A stretch of 64,000 nt of DNA from NCBI GenBank assembly GCA_949317995.1, contig OX439044.1, forward strand, positions 22,454,733 through 22,518,732, read 5' to 3'. Shown here in pieces: positions 38,260 through 50,093 of the stretch (position 1 is its first letter; each line of letters starts with the position of its first letter). Source of the stretch: Acholoe squamosa (lineage: Eukaryota > Annelida > Polychaeta > Phyllodocida > Polynoidae). Made by a program: the position numbers and the translations under genes. The notes beneath the pieces were generated by a model. It was not told where the DNA came from. It ran no database searches and worked only from the letters and a program-made list of their open reading frames with translations.

Positions 38260-38660
38260 GGTTTCGACTTTACAAGTCCAGAGAGTGTGGGAAAGTTATT
38301 GTAATGTGCCTGTATGGAGATGAACGACTGAGAACCGACTTTGTAAGTCCAGAGAGTGTTGGAAAGTTATTGTACCACTGGGAACCGACTTTGTAAGTCC
38401 AGAGAGTGTGGGGAAGTTATTGCAAGAGTCAGCCACTGGGAACTGGCTTTATAAGTCAGTCAGGAGAAGAACAGACTTTATGAGTTGAAGTGGGAGTACA
38501 AGAAGGATAGAAATAGAACCAACTTTATAAGTCAGCCAGGAGAGGAACAGACTTATAAGTCAGAGAGGGGAGGAAATGGCGGTCCAAACAACACAAATAA
38601 GTCAATCCTGTGGTGGGACATGAACAGACTTTTTAAGTCAGTGAGGGGAAATGGCAGTTC
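38260..38660 (+). repeat. Degenerate minisatellite, unit with GACTTTRTAAGTCCAGAGAG
   Basis: The first three units (about 38264, 38336, 38386) keep the phrase ACTTTRTAAGTCCAGAGAGTG and GGGAAGTTATTG. Later units decay to ACTTTATAAGTCAG. Unit length varies from about 50 to 75 bases. Confidence 0.75.
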
Positions 38661-39566
38661 ACACATATAAAATGACTGGACCCAGCAGATAGGATCAAAT
38701 CGCATGAGCCAGGATGTAATAAAGCCTACTGAAAAAAAGGTCTGAATTACAAACAGCCTATAGGAGTCGATGTGCTATAGAAATTGCACACCGATCGTAT
38801 TATGGAAATGTACTGAGGCGATTTTGTAGTGAGTTTGCAGGGTGCGTTATCTCAGTTCATATATCCATGACAGTCATGTAGTAATTCTAGCCAAATTACT
38901 TAGTGGCTCCATCTGGTGTAAAATCTAGGAACTATTTTTTTGATTGCTTTGGTTGATTTTATGTTCACTAATAGTACTTAAAAGATAGCAGACATTTCAG
39001 TGGTTTGATTGGACATCAAGTCCTATCTTTCTCATTTGGACAGATATTTAAAAGCTGCTTTGACCAGACAGCTAGACACATATTTATCTGCTGCTTGCCC
39101 GACACAGCAGTGACCGAATCTATGAATGACCGAATCTATGAGATGAATGACCACATCTATGAGGAGGGTTGAGGGGGAAACCGCTACCGGGGCTTCATTC
39201 CCCTACTCTTCTCGAAGGATAGCAAGTGTTTTTTTATTTGCCTGGTCCCATAGGCAGGGCCAGACAAACCACGGCCTTTGATCACTCAGACATGGTTCAC
39301 TGAGGGGAAATCCCATGGCAAAAGACAAGCATGTAGGCCCGGGCCCACGCATATGGACACCACCTGCTTACATGCTCACCCCAAGCCACAAGAAACCCCA
39401 AGTTTGTCGCCTTTATGAATCTGGTATGCCCACTGGTAGAATGGAAGGAGAATTCCTCCTTCATGGACTCCCAAAGAAGTTATTCTGCTCCTCCAGGCCC
39501 TCGCATGAAGGTCCCCACTTCACAGGGGGAAGGAACTATTTAAGCCTGGCTAGAATCTACTGGCTA

Positions 39567-39834
39567 GTTATCAACAGGGGGGATGGGTTTGAGGGGGGGC
39601 CGTAAAACTTTCAGACCCTCCCTAAGGGGGGGGGGGGACTAAAAGAATTTACCCTCTTTTTAGCCCAAAAGCCTGCATGCTACTATAGATCAAAGAGGGG
39701 CGCAAAAATTCTCGGTGCCCCTGGCACAGGGGGCACCAAAGTTTCGACTACCGTTGAGGGTGGGGGGCATAAAAAAATTCTGTGCGTCTGCATGAAAACC
39801 CACCACCACCCGTTGATAAATAATAACCACTCCC
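39567..39834. mobile_element. Poly-G Harbinger-like MITE
   Basis: It starts GTTATCAACAGGGGGG and ends GATAAATAATAACCACTCCC, followed by TTA. The interior is as in the copy at 50094. Confidence 0.65.
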
Positions 39835-40194
39835 TTACAGGGTTCAATGAGAGAGGGCCCAAACTTAGGTTTTGATAATAAATCAATACATTAAAGGATA
39901 CATGAGTGGGAATACTACATGGCTGAAAATCTTACAATATCATAATCGGAACTAATACATTATTACTGATTATAACACAGCTGGGCAAATTCGTGGTGCA
40001 TTATCAACAATGGTGCATTCTGATTGGCTGATTGAGCGTGCATTATCTAGATGGATAATGCACTCCCAGTACAGGAGGTAAAATTCATCTCACCTTTAGA
40101 CTTCACAATTGACGTCCCTATGCTATTAGGTGGCTGATATGTGATTTTTCTGTGTTATAATGGGAATAAGGCACTTGGTCATGGCCATGGTGGG

Positions 40195-40378
40195 TTTGAT
40201 TGATTGATTGATTTGTGTTTCACAGCACTTTAGCGGCACTAAGTGGCTATCCCGTGCTTCACAGGTTGATAATTTAACAGAGGAATGTGTCAGTGCCCGC
40301 GCATATGTGCACCACACACATCCTGAGGGGATAGGAAAGAGGAGATATAGACCCTTTTAAGTGGGCTAGGGAAGCCCG
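40195..40378 (+). mobile_element. SINE-like retroposon, copy c, different 5' head, 13-bp TSD
   Basis: It is flanked by TGGCCATGGTGGG at 40182-40194 and 40379-40391. The 3' half (from GAGGAATGTGTCAGTG to CTAGGGAAGCCC) matches copies a and b. The 5' part, TTGATTGATTGATTTGTG... to CCCGTGCTTCACAGG, is unlike their GAGTAATAGATG head. This suggests a chimeric SINE subfamily. Confidence 0.8.
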
Positions 40379-40778
40379 TGGCCATGGTGGGCCCCTAAAT
40401 ATCTCAATACAGTCTAGAGCACTCCCACAGCCATGCCCCATGCCTTATGTTAGGGACTTGCATGAATTTTTTTAATTTTTTGAAACATTTAATTATGGGT
40501 CCTGTCCTGTAGAACTCATTGCCAGCTTTTCAGATCTGTTTAGATTGTCTTTCTACTGTATATAGTTCTCAAGCAATCTTAATCTAAGATCCAAAATTGA
40601 TGAACACTCGATCCCCATTGACACAATGGTTAAGCTGATAAGAGGACTGTTATCAAAATAGGATCCAGATAGGGCCAGAATAGACAGAGGAAAGAGGTCA
40701 GTCAATAATTCATATTTTTGCATGAAATTTTCAGCATATATTATTCAGATATTGTGCCCTTGTTCCCCAGTGCCCTGT

Positions 40779-41811
40779 TGACCTGTGACCTACTTATGAT
40801 TGACCTTTGACCTAATTAACTAGGACAATCTGTTCAAACTACCAGAAGTTTCTCATAACTTGTGTACTTGCCATCAGAATTAACATTTATACTACTGAAA
40901 AATCATGATGTATGATATTAAGGTCAACCTCCATTAACCTATATACATGAGGTCCGAGTTACCCCTCGCACCCACTTGTGAGCTGGTTGCTGGTCGGGCA
41001 GCAGGAGGAGGGTGGGTCTCCCTAAATTTTATAGTCGACTTTTAATGGGTAATTTTAGGAATTTTGCCTTAAAAAATTATGAGTGCGTGGGTATGAACAC
41101 CTTGTTGGCTAGTGTGAAAAATAAACACATTATGATTTATAGAAATAGGAGATATTGGTCTGTGTATGATACACACACTGACCTACATAGCTGAGACCGT
41201 GAGTGCATGGTATGTTGTCCACTCCCCACCCCCTGCCTCCCGGGTGGTCAAGGTGCCTGCCTGTCGTTGTATGAAAGGGACCCACCATGGCTTCCCTACA
41301 CCGCCACCTAGCGGACATATCCGCGGCTTTACGGGCGTGCTGGAGTAACTCGGACCTCATGTATTGACCTTTGACCTACTAGGTCAGGCTACGAATCCAA
41401 AACATAACTAAGTACCTGAACACAATGGACCTGCTGAGATGAGAATTTGTATGCTCCCTATTGCATTCTCATGCATGTTATATATCTTGACCTTAAGTTT
41501 GACCTTTGACCTGATTAATCCATGCATGACCTAATTGATCACATGGTTTTCTCGCAATTCATAGGAAATCATAGATATAACACTGAATTTTTGCATAAAA
41601 CACCAACAGCAAGAGGTACATATTTTGATACCTATCAAGTTTGTGTGTACTGACCTTTGACCTGGTAAAATAGGGTCAATTCATAATTAGGTCAACCTAG
41701 TAGAAATAGGGCAAGTCAAAGTGCAGATTATAGATGACTTTTCACTAGGGTCTGGACTAATAAATGTCTTTGCCAAAGGTCAATGTGTTTATGTACATTG
41801 ACCTTTGACCT
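40779..41811. repeat. Array of DR1 motifs (TGACCTNTGACCT), about 145-bp spacing
   Basis: Perfect TGACCT-N-TGACCT occurs at 40779-40791 (spacer G), 40801-40813, 41365-41377, 41500-41512, 41651-41663 and 41799-41811 (spacer T). Many single TGACCT/AGGTCA half-sites occur between. After removing the insertion at 40943-41364, the last five are spaced 142, 135, 151 and 148 bases apart. DR1 is the RXR/HNF4/COUP-TF binding format. It could be a decayed tandem satellite or a regulatory array. Confidence 0.75.
40943..41364. mobile_element. 422-bp TIR element inserted in the DR1 array
   Basis: The left end ATACATGAGGTCCGAGTTAC at 40943-40962 is the exact reverse complement of 41345-41364. The element contains no coding frame of note. 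Taking it out restores the array spacing. Confidence 0.75.
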
Positions 41812-42688
41812 TGAAGTATATGTCAATCTCTGAATAAATTTGACCTAGAAGAGAAGGTCAATTATTACTGTGGCCCAGTATAGTACGGCTTTAAGTTTAA
41901 TACTACCATGTTGAATAGAGGGGCTCCATAGGAGCCACTCAATAATTAATCCCCAGGAATTCGAAGGGGAGACATGTTTAGTAACACACTACAGCATAAT
42001 AGAATAGATGTTAAAGATAACAGAGACATGTAATTTCAGTTGAAAATAGGACCAGTTATAAGCCAGACCTAGAATAGCTCAGTCCCTATACTATGCAGTC
42101 CCAGTGTCTCGGTTGCCTGCACTAAAGCTGTATTGACAAGGGTAAATTGTTATGGCTGGGGCTTCATTGGGCTTATTCCTTCAGACTTGAAATTTGCAGG
42201 GAATATACTTAGGATATGTAGGAACACAACTATGTAGGTGAATTTTGGTCATTTTAAAATAAAAAATAAATTAAAAAAACACGGCCATACAGAAATATTC
42301 TATAAACATCAAATATACACCTCTCATTGTAATCGCCTAAGTCTAAGCTTCAATTTGGTATATTAAGGACGAGAGCGGCAGGCCCCTAGCGGCCATTTTT
42401 GCAACTAGTCCATCCTTCTCAATAGGAGGAATCTGCCATTTTCGAAGCAAGTTTCTATTATTATTAGTTCAAAAGTTATGCCTAATAATATAAATGTGCA
42501 TTTTTATCAAGTTTGATGAAACTTTGCCAAAAGACTACAAACCCCCCTCTACTCCCCTCTGATTGTGGTCCATTCTCGGGAGCAGAACCCTGGTTGCTAG
42601 GGACCTGACAAAGGGTCAAATTATATAGGCAATGTACTAGAAAAGTATCCTTTTTGCTGTTTTCTTTTCTAAAATTGGGATTAGAAAA

Positions 42689-42978
42689 TACCGTAATCTC
42701 CCGCATATAAGGCGCAGCCCTCGTATAAGGCGCACCTAGAGTTTTGGAAAATTCTCAAAAAAATGATCATAACTTTGGTTCTACTGAATGAATTTTCAAA
42801 ATTCAAAAACCAATGGGTAGCTTGGGCCACCTTGGGCCCTCCTGGGCCCCATTTTGTCCTATTTTGACCAAGGGGGCATGTAAGATATCAAAAGAAAGGT
42901 CTTGGTGTCCCCCTTGTGGATCCAATGAGAACTAAACCCCCCGTATAAGACGCGCCTTATACACGGGAGATTACGGTA
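42689..42978 (+). mobile_element. TA-MITE, full-length copy
   Basis: The termini CCGTAATCTCCCGCATATAA and ACACGGGAGATTACGG are flanked by TA. The 286-bp interior shares blocks with 23199, 24737 and 56404. This is the best representative of the full-length form. Confidence 0.85.
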
Positions 42979-43243
42979 GTGCATCAAGTATGTGATGCAG
43001 ATTTTTAATATCTTTTAGGTTTTGTAATGCATTTTCCTGTGGGATGTCTAGATCTTTTCTGATAAGGGTTTTAACATTTTTTTCTAGTATATTTCCTATA
43101 TAAAATAACCCTTCATGAGGATTCTTATCAGTAGGGAGATAAGCCTGATAAGGGCCGCGCTGGTTGCTATGACGTCACTGCTGCTCCCAATAATAGGCTT
43201 ATGCATTACGGTTCCCACCCCCTTGCATACACACTCATCTTAC

Positions 43244-43689
43244 GTGGATGTATGTATATCTAAATTTTTAGAAGGGTTGATTAAGGATTGAATGCATGAG
43301 AGGTGCGCGGAGAGTGCTCCTGCCTGGACTGAAACATTTGCCAATATAAGTATCACACACCGTACAGAGCTTCCTGAGCGGCAGACGGTGTGGAAACCCC
43401 CACACTAATACAAATGCTACATCCTGCCCATGCACAATTCAGCCTGGGTTAGTAAATTTCAATTTTTCCTATCTTAAAATAATCGTAGGATCTTCAAACT
43501 TTCAGCTCAGCTAAAGGAGTGTTGGATGTATATCTAAATTTTTAGAAGCATTGATTAAGGATTAAATGCATGAGAGGTGCACGGAGAGTGCTCCCGCAGG
43601 ACTGAAATATTTGCCAATATAAGTATCCCACACCGTACAGAGCTTCCTGAGCGGCAGACGGTGTGGAAACCCCCACACTAATACAAATG
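43244..43689 (+). repeat. Two direct repeats of about 170 bp carrying a hairpin core
   Basis: 43244-43416 and 43523-43689 are close copies, separated by about 105 unrelated bases. Each ends with a core in which CACACCGT pairs with ACGGTGTG across about 20 bases, then CCCCCACACTAATAC. A third, partial core lies at 27401-27446. Confidence 0.7.
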
Positions 43690-43707
43690 ATTCACAAGTT
43701 TATTGCA

Positions 43708-43766
43708 CAAGGTCATTGTGCACCTTATATGTTTCATGAATTGTGCACCTTATATGTTTCATGAAA
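43708..43766 (+). repeat. Tandem duplication of a 25-base unit
   Basis: The unit TTGTGCACCTTATATGTTTC, followed by ATGAA, is present twice in succession. Confidence 0.7.
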
Positions 43767-43821
43767 TCTGTATTAAATGGGTCCAAATCAGGAGTTTTCT
43801 AAGCTAGAGACAGTGAGTGCC

Positions 43822-43868
43822 AGTCTGTGCCGTGGTGAGTCACTGAGTGACTCACCACGGCACAGACT
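43822..43868. repeat. Perfect 47-bp palindrome
   Basis: The arm AGTCTGTGCCGTGGTGAGTC plus ACT (43822-43844) is followed by one G and its exact reverse complement (43846-43868). Related but imperfect GTGCCGTGG/TGAGTGACT sequence recurs at 48720-48790. Confidence 0.9.
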
Positions 43869-44547
43869 TGACTCTTGAGACTTGGTCAATTTACATCGCC
43901 TGTACCTAGTGTGTATGGTACAGTCGATAACAGTATCCCATTCTATCAGTGGGGGTTGGGAAAGTCACTGAGTTTGAGGCATAAACACCCTAGTCTTGAC
44001 CAATAAGGTGGGCTGATATGTAAAGTAATGCCTTCTTTTGTTTGTCTGTACCTCTCATAGATTCATATACTTAACTGTATAATTGTTGTAGCCTCAAAGG
44101 TGTCCCAGCTATCAAAATCCTGGATCCAAGTTGGCCATCTTTGGACTGTGTGGTAGGCTGTGGTGCATATTTGTTTGCATTTCTCACCACTTTAGGCAGA
44201 TGGAGACACCTAATTCACACTAGTAGTGACCTCTAGGTATGGGGGTTGAACTTGTTTGCCCACTGCTAACCACCCAATTGCATGGTCAGTGAAGTATGAA
44301 GGCAGTACTAGACCAGCCTGAGGTAGTACTACCTCCCCCTGCAGGGAAAGGGGTAAGGCTAGCTGGATCTCAGCTCCACAGAGTGAAACCACAACACAGT
44401 GACAGGATAGGTTGTGACCAGGGAACATTTTACAGATGGATATGTAGCAGAGTTTCATTCAACCGTAGACGTATATCCTCACAGGATAGCTGACTCCGCC
44501 TGCGCTATCTCCACTCCCCGAGTACTTAGCTGAGAGCAGCGTGCCAG

Positions 44548-45345
44548 TGTAGATTTTCTCATGTGACGCGCACCGCAGCACCCCCACCGGCCGGGAGAGC
44601 AAGCGACGGAGCAGACCAATGTAGTGCGAAAGGCAGCAGCTCTCAACGTAAACATGTCTAGCAAATCTCAAAATATGGATGAAATTGAGTGTATTCTCTG
44701 AGTAAATAAAGTTTTCTTCTTTGCCCTTTATGGCACGATTTAGTAGATAGTTTCCATGGACTAGAAGAGTGTAGAAAGCACAAGGGTCTGGGTGTCAAAC
44801 CACCCTGCTCAGATTACTCTCCACACGGCCGCGGGAACTCCGACATACCCTTTCAGCATGTCGCGGTAAAGTGCATTTTCCGACCACTTATACATGTCAA
44901 AACTGAAAACAAACTACCCACGATTGTAGCCATGATATTCACGATCAGAATGATGTAAAAATTATTTACCAGCGATAAAGAGGAATGACCCTTCTGGGCT
45001 TGGAAGTGCAGACTTCTGCCTCCAGAAATTGGTGTGGGAAAGAAAGGGGTAGAATGGGCAAAAATTAGGTGAAGTGCTGAACGTGGCCACATCAGCAACA
45101 ATAAAACAGGCCTATCAACATTTACAGAGGGGTATATTGCTTATATTGTGTCAGGATCTAGTCAAACATATGCACAAGCCTGTGACAAGGGGTGGCATCT
45201 ATCATTTCGATTCCATCTCTACCTTGTTGATAGAGAATTCATCCAAAACTGACATAGACGAGCTCACGTAGCAGAGTTTTGCCTGCTGGCCACGGGAACG
45301 CAGCACTTGCTCTCCTGGCCGGTGGGGGCGCTGCAGTGCGTGTCA
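44548..45345. repeat. Inverted G/C-rich arms, about 48 bp each
   Basis: 44560-44606 (GCACCGCAGCACCCCCACCG core) matches the reverse complement of about 45300-45350 (GCACTGCAGCGCCCCCACCG core). The arms lie about 700 bases apart. The sequence between is not symmetrical. Nothing coding is recognised. Confidence 0.5.
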
Positions 45346-45583
45346 CATATTTTGCGCTGCTCGGGAGCAAGCTCTCCCTTGCTTGTTTACCTCCCCGATT
45401 CAACTGACAGGCAAAAATGTAAGTGAACTTACAAAGTAAAGTATCTATACTTGAAGATAGGACATTACTTAAACCTCCCAGTTCCCCATACTGCCTGAAA
45501 CGATAACTTGTTTTTTCGACCCCCTTGGATTGAGTGGGATCTGTTACCAGCCAAGTCATACCCACTAGACTTAGTCACTGTGT

Positions 45584-45608
45584 GCGACTCAGTTAAGGAC
45601 TGAGTCGC
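45584..45608. repeat. Perfect 10-bp inverted repeat, 5-base loop
   Basis: GCGACTCAGT, TAAGG, ACTGAGTCGC. It resembles the TGAGTC-containing palindrome at 43822. Confidence 0.75.
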
Positions 45609-45899
45609 TGGGACTGCCCTATCTAAAACTTGCAGGTGCTCTAGAAACAGCAAGTTTCTAAGAATAACATTTGACAGAAACAAATCCCCAACAATCAGCT
45701 TATAATATTGACAAGAGTACCACCTTAGTTTTGCTGTCTGTGAGTGGGAAGAGCGTCTTTTGTTGGAAACCTTTAGATCGCACCTTTTTCCAAGGTTTGG
45801 CACATGCTGTGTGGGCTGCAACAGGTAGCCATAAGCAGGTGCATTTTCTGCCAGACAGGAAGTCAATCTCCACTCACCAAGCAGATTCTCATGGATAAC

Positions 45900-48800
45900 A
45901 ATCGGTGCGTTCGGAGTACGGCCGAGGGATCAATGCTGGTTTGTAAGGCCACCCCCTATTGGTCTGCCCCATGTGGGTCAATGTTGATCCCCAAGTCAAC
46001 TTACTACACTTCCAAGCATAGTTAAGGGCTGGTACCTAGCCAGACCTGGCTGGGGTGGAAGGGGGTGGAGGGAACAAGCTAAGGTTGTGTAGTTAGCGTT
46101 CGAGGTCACCCCTACCCATAATGCAATAGATATCCTTTGAAAACCGCTGCCCGAACGCACCGATTATTTCATGAATAACACCTCTGTTGTGAGACCTGAA
46201 ACCACTTCCATCATGGCCGACCATGGCAGCTAAACTTGATGTGAAGGCTAACAGATTTGCAAGAACCAAATAATCTGGGCCCCCGTATGAAAGGTTTCTC
46301 ACAAAATGGCAACAAACATGTCTTAGGAAGCCATCCTTAAGAGGAAATTGACATAAAAAAATTATGTCCTACAATTCCAGCCACCTGACAAATTAGCCCT
46401 ATGCAGGAAGCCTGACTCTCCCGTTAGGTAAGAGTCAGCGCCCGCCGGACAAACTTAGGCCAGACGATGACAGCCTCTCGCTACCGCTAACGGCTGACAG
46501 CAAAGTTGGCTGGCCCCATAGACAGCAGAAAACTCATGATAAAATACCCTTTTCCCTCACTGTCCATCTTTAAATTTTTCACAGACTTAAAGTAACACTT
46601 AATATTGTTCTTGCAGTACTTAATTGTCACTTTCATTGCATTAATTATCCATATTTTGATCAATCTAGAAATTTGAGGCTGTGAGCTGGACTTTGGCACA
46701 GTGCCAGGCCAAGCCCTTTGCTGCAGCCAGCAGATACAAAATAGAGGATTATATGTCAATCAAAGCTCCAATCTTTCCATCTAAGCTCATGTGGCAAGGA
46801 AAATGTATCATAATTGTATGGCTAAATTTTGAAAAGCAGACATAAATTTGAAGTTTGTTAAAAATCATTTGGTACCATTGGTACCGAATTTTAGACTACC
46901 ACAAAGGCATCTGCGCTCTGCCGCTCCTGGTAGGAAGAGTCGGCAGTGAGCTCGGCCTAGACAAACTAGACTTGGCTGGCTAGACGGAACCATCGCTAAA
47001 AGGAGCGATGGCAAGCGGTGGCACTGGTGTTGTGGTGGTGGAACTTTCAGAGTAGTTTCCCAAGCCCCCAATAAACACTGGGTCCCTAGTCTTATGTGGG
47101 GATGGTCTTTGATATCTTAACTCTAAGACCTACCTACTTGTTGTGTATTGTTTTGAAATGTAACATCATATGCCATGCCTTTGCTTTTTGTAACCTGATA
47201 TCTAGAACTCAGTCAGACATGTTGGGCAAGGTGGCAAGTGCTGGTTCCTGGTCAGTCTGACTGTTGTCTTTGGGGTGGTACAGGTGGGAGGGACACAAGG
47301 TCCCTCTGGTGAGTAAAATATGAACTGTAAAGGCCTGCCACCTAGGGACCATCTAGGGACAGGAAGTTCAATCCCAACTTGTTGGATGAGATGTTTGTTG
47401 ACATTTGAGACATTGGCCTGGACGAGAAGCAATGATTTGTTTACAGGGGTCGCCACCATGCACTCACGGCAGACATACTTTGGAGGTGAATAACAAACCA
47501 GTGCCCACCATTGGCAGTCTCTGTGGCCAATCATGGGAGTGCAAGAACTGTTGTTTTTCTCCCAAACTATTACATCAAATTAATTGGGACTTTAAGCGAG
47601 TCACCTGAAGATATGAACAAAGGTTATGTGTGAATATGAAGTAATTTCCCTTGGTAGATTTTGAGAGAATGAATTTTGAAATCATGACTCCATTGCACCT
47701 TCCACCTGCCAGTCCCGGACAATCCAAACCCCAACTTTCCTAAATAATTAATGGCACTTCTACTCATAACTTCTTCACTGAACTTTCAGCGAGTTACCAT
47801 CAGATGGTAAACTAATGGTGTGTGAAGTTTAAAAGCATTGTGATAAAGGGAAGTATTGAAATAATCAATTTGAGTCAATGGTTAGTGCCAGCCATGCAGC
47901 TCCCCTATGAGGCCCCTGCGCGAGGATTCACCTCCATTAAATGGAGGTGCTACCAGTTGCAACGAGGTGTAGACAACTTTCCCCTCACTTAGCTTGGTTT
48001 TCGTCCATACGAATGTGTGATCAATTCCAACCCACAGGGAGGATATATTGACAATTATAAATTATCACAGTAAGTAGGACAGCTTCATAAAGGTCAAAAC
48101 AAGACAGGGTCTACTTTAATTAATGCACACAGGCATCATTTGGCCACAAACTGCCCTCAAACCCATGGGACTTGGTTTCAGTGGACATCAATTGCTGGGC
48201 CTCTGAATGAACATATCTAGGGCCCAGTTAGCTGGGTATTGGCTGGCCTGCTAGCAACTTGAGACTGTGACAGACTATCACAGTAACAGACGACGTGGCA
48301 CAAGGCGGGTGCATATTGCATAATTTCTAAACAATCAAGACTTTGTCAAGGTAAAATACGGAGAGCTCACATCCTCGTCACCTAATATCGCATCTCAACA
48401 CGCTAAACGCTCTATTTAGAAAGACAATGTTGTGTATTTACCATTTTGAAGCAAATTTCATCGATGGGGCCGACCCGACAAAAATTACCGGAAACGGAAA
48501 TAGAAGTTGGCCTTGTGTTCTGAGCTGAGCGATAATAGGTGTTTGTATATGCTAGATTGAGAAGAAGTTGGGTAAGACCTTAAAATAGCTGTTCGGGTTG
48601 AAATTGATGGATTGTCACGAGTATGTAAACCATCTAATCGATACCATAGACTTGATATAGATTCAATATCCACCAGCCGTGAACCCTTTTCAGTGTTGAA
48701 CTTCAAACCCAGAGCACCCAGTGCCGTGGCAGTGACCAGTGAGTGGCAGTGTCACTCACCAACTCACCCACTGAGTGACTGACTCATTGCCATATATTGG

Positions 48801-49870
48801 GGACCAAAAACTTAGTTTTTCCTATTTTTGCACCTTCAAAATGGTGCTGTGTCTCTCATAGTTGGCCGATCTACACAATTCTTTCACCATGTAAAAGTAC
48901 ACAATTAGGGCATTATTTCTAGATACCTCATTAAGTTTTTGGTGAAAATTAAAAATATTTTATCTTGTATCAAAGTGTGAGTTTCAGAAGCGAAAACCAT
49001 GAAAAAACACCTACTTCTCCATCTTTAGGCTAAAATTACTATGAAAAAGTGAGTGATGACCCCCTATTTTCATTAATTCATCTTTTAGAGTGAGAAACAA
49101 GCTTTTTAAATATGTTTTTACATTTTATATGCCTCTAATAGTTCAAATTCTACCAAAAGATATGTATTTTTTTGAAAACTAACTAAAATCGCCATTTTGA
49201 CACGTCCTTTGATACAATTTTTCCCTATAGCATTTAACATGATCCCTATATATGAGAAAAAATGGAGCAAGAAAAAGAAAAAACATGGATTTTGTATCAC
49301 ATTTATGAGTTCTTTCAATATACTGGATAGCTTAGATATTCATGCATTTGTTGGGATTATCCATTGCGGTACTTCATGGTGACCTAATTCAACCTTGACC
49401 CCAATAACTGTGATTCAAGGTCAGACAGTGACCTACTTATACAAATGTAAGATATATGGTAACTAATATGATTTATATACTTCTGAAAAGTGTCAATGAT
49501 ATCTCTGACTTGGATTTGATGTCCCTGGTCCATTAAATCAAGATTTTGTTGTTTTATTAAGAGAGAAATCCATAATTTGCACCCAACCACCTGCTATTAA
49601 TGCAGCTATTTTGCCCCAAATGGGCAGCAATTGGGCAGTATTTGCCCTGTTGTAATAATATGGCAGCTGAAAAAATTATCAAATATCTTCCAATTTCCAA
49701 TAATTTTCAGTATAGATATTCAAAACACCCTATACAAGACTAGGGTTGTGAAAAAACTAGGATATTTTATCATTAATTAGAAAAAAATAAGGCCCTCATG
49801 CTGCAAATGCACCAGTCCCCAATATAGAGGAACGGACTAGGCATGGAGTGACTGACTAGGCATGGCATTA
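45900..49870. other. Spacer without recognised genes
   Basis: No exon, RNA gene or well-bounded transposon is recognised. The 110-codon minus-strand frame at 47202-47534 is Cys-rich but matches nothing I know. TGACCT/AGGTCA half-sites recur at 49380-49435. Confidence 0.4.
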
Positions 49871-50090
49871 CAACAAGGGGGGGGGGGCTGGTGGGTTTGA
49901 GTGGGGGGTCAGAATTTTTTCAACCCCTTGAACGGGGGGGGGGATCAAAATAATTTCACCTGTTTTCATTGGAAAACCCTGCGTATTACTATAGGCTTAA
50001 AGGGGACGTTCGCGCGTGATTTTTGTCCCTTATTGGGGGGTGGAAAAAAATTTGCCAGCCCCCCCCTGTTGTTAAAAAATGATCACTCCC
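49871..50090. mobile_element. Poly-G MITE, left-truncated, abutting the next copy
   Basis: It ends AAAAAATGATCACTCCC, followed by TAA (50091-50093), which is also the left flank of the copy at 50094. The left TIR is missing. Confidence 0.65.
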
Positions 50091-50093
50091 TAA

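Noticed and set aside
45465-45866. 133-codon minus-strand open frame
   Set aside because: No recognisable family, no splice or promoter context, and it overlaps the inverted repeat at 45584-45608.
47202-47534. 110-codon Cys-rich minus-strand frame, considered as a zinc-finger fragment
   Set aside because: Cys spacing fits no zinc-finger pattern and the frame has no neighbours to splice with.
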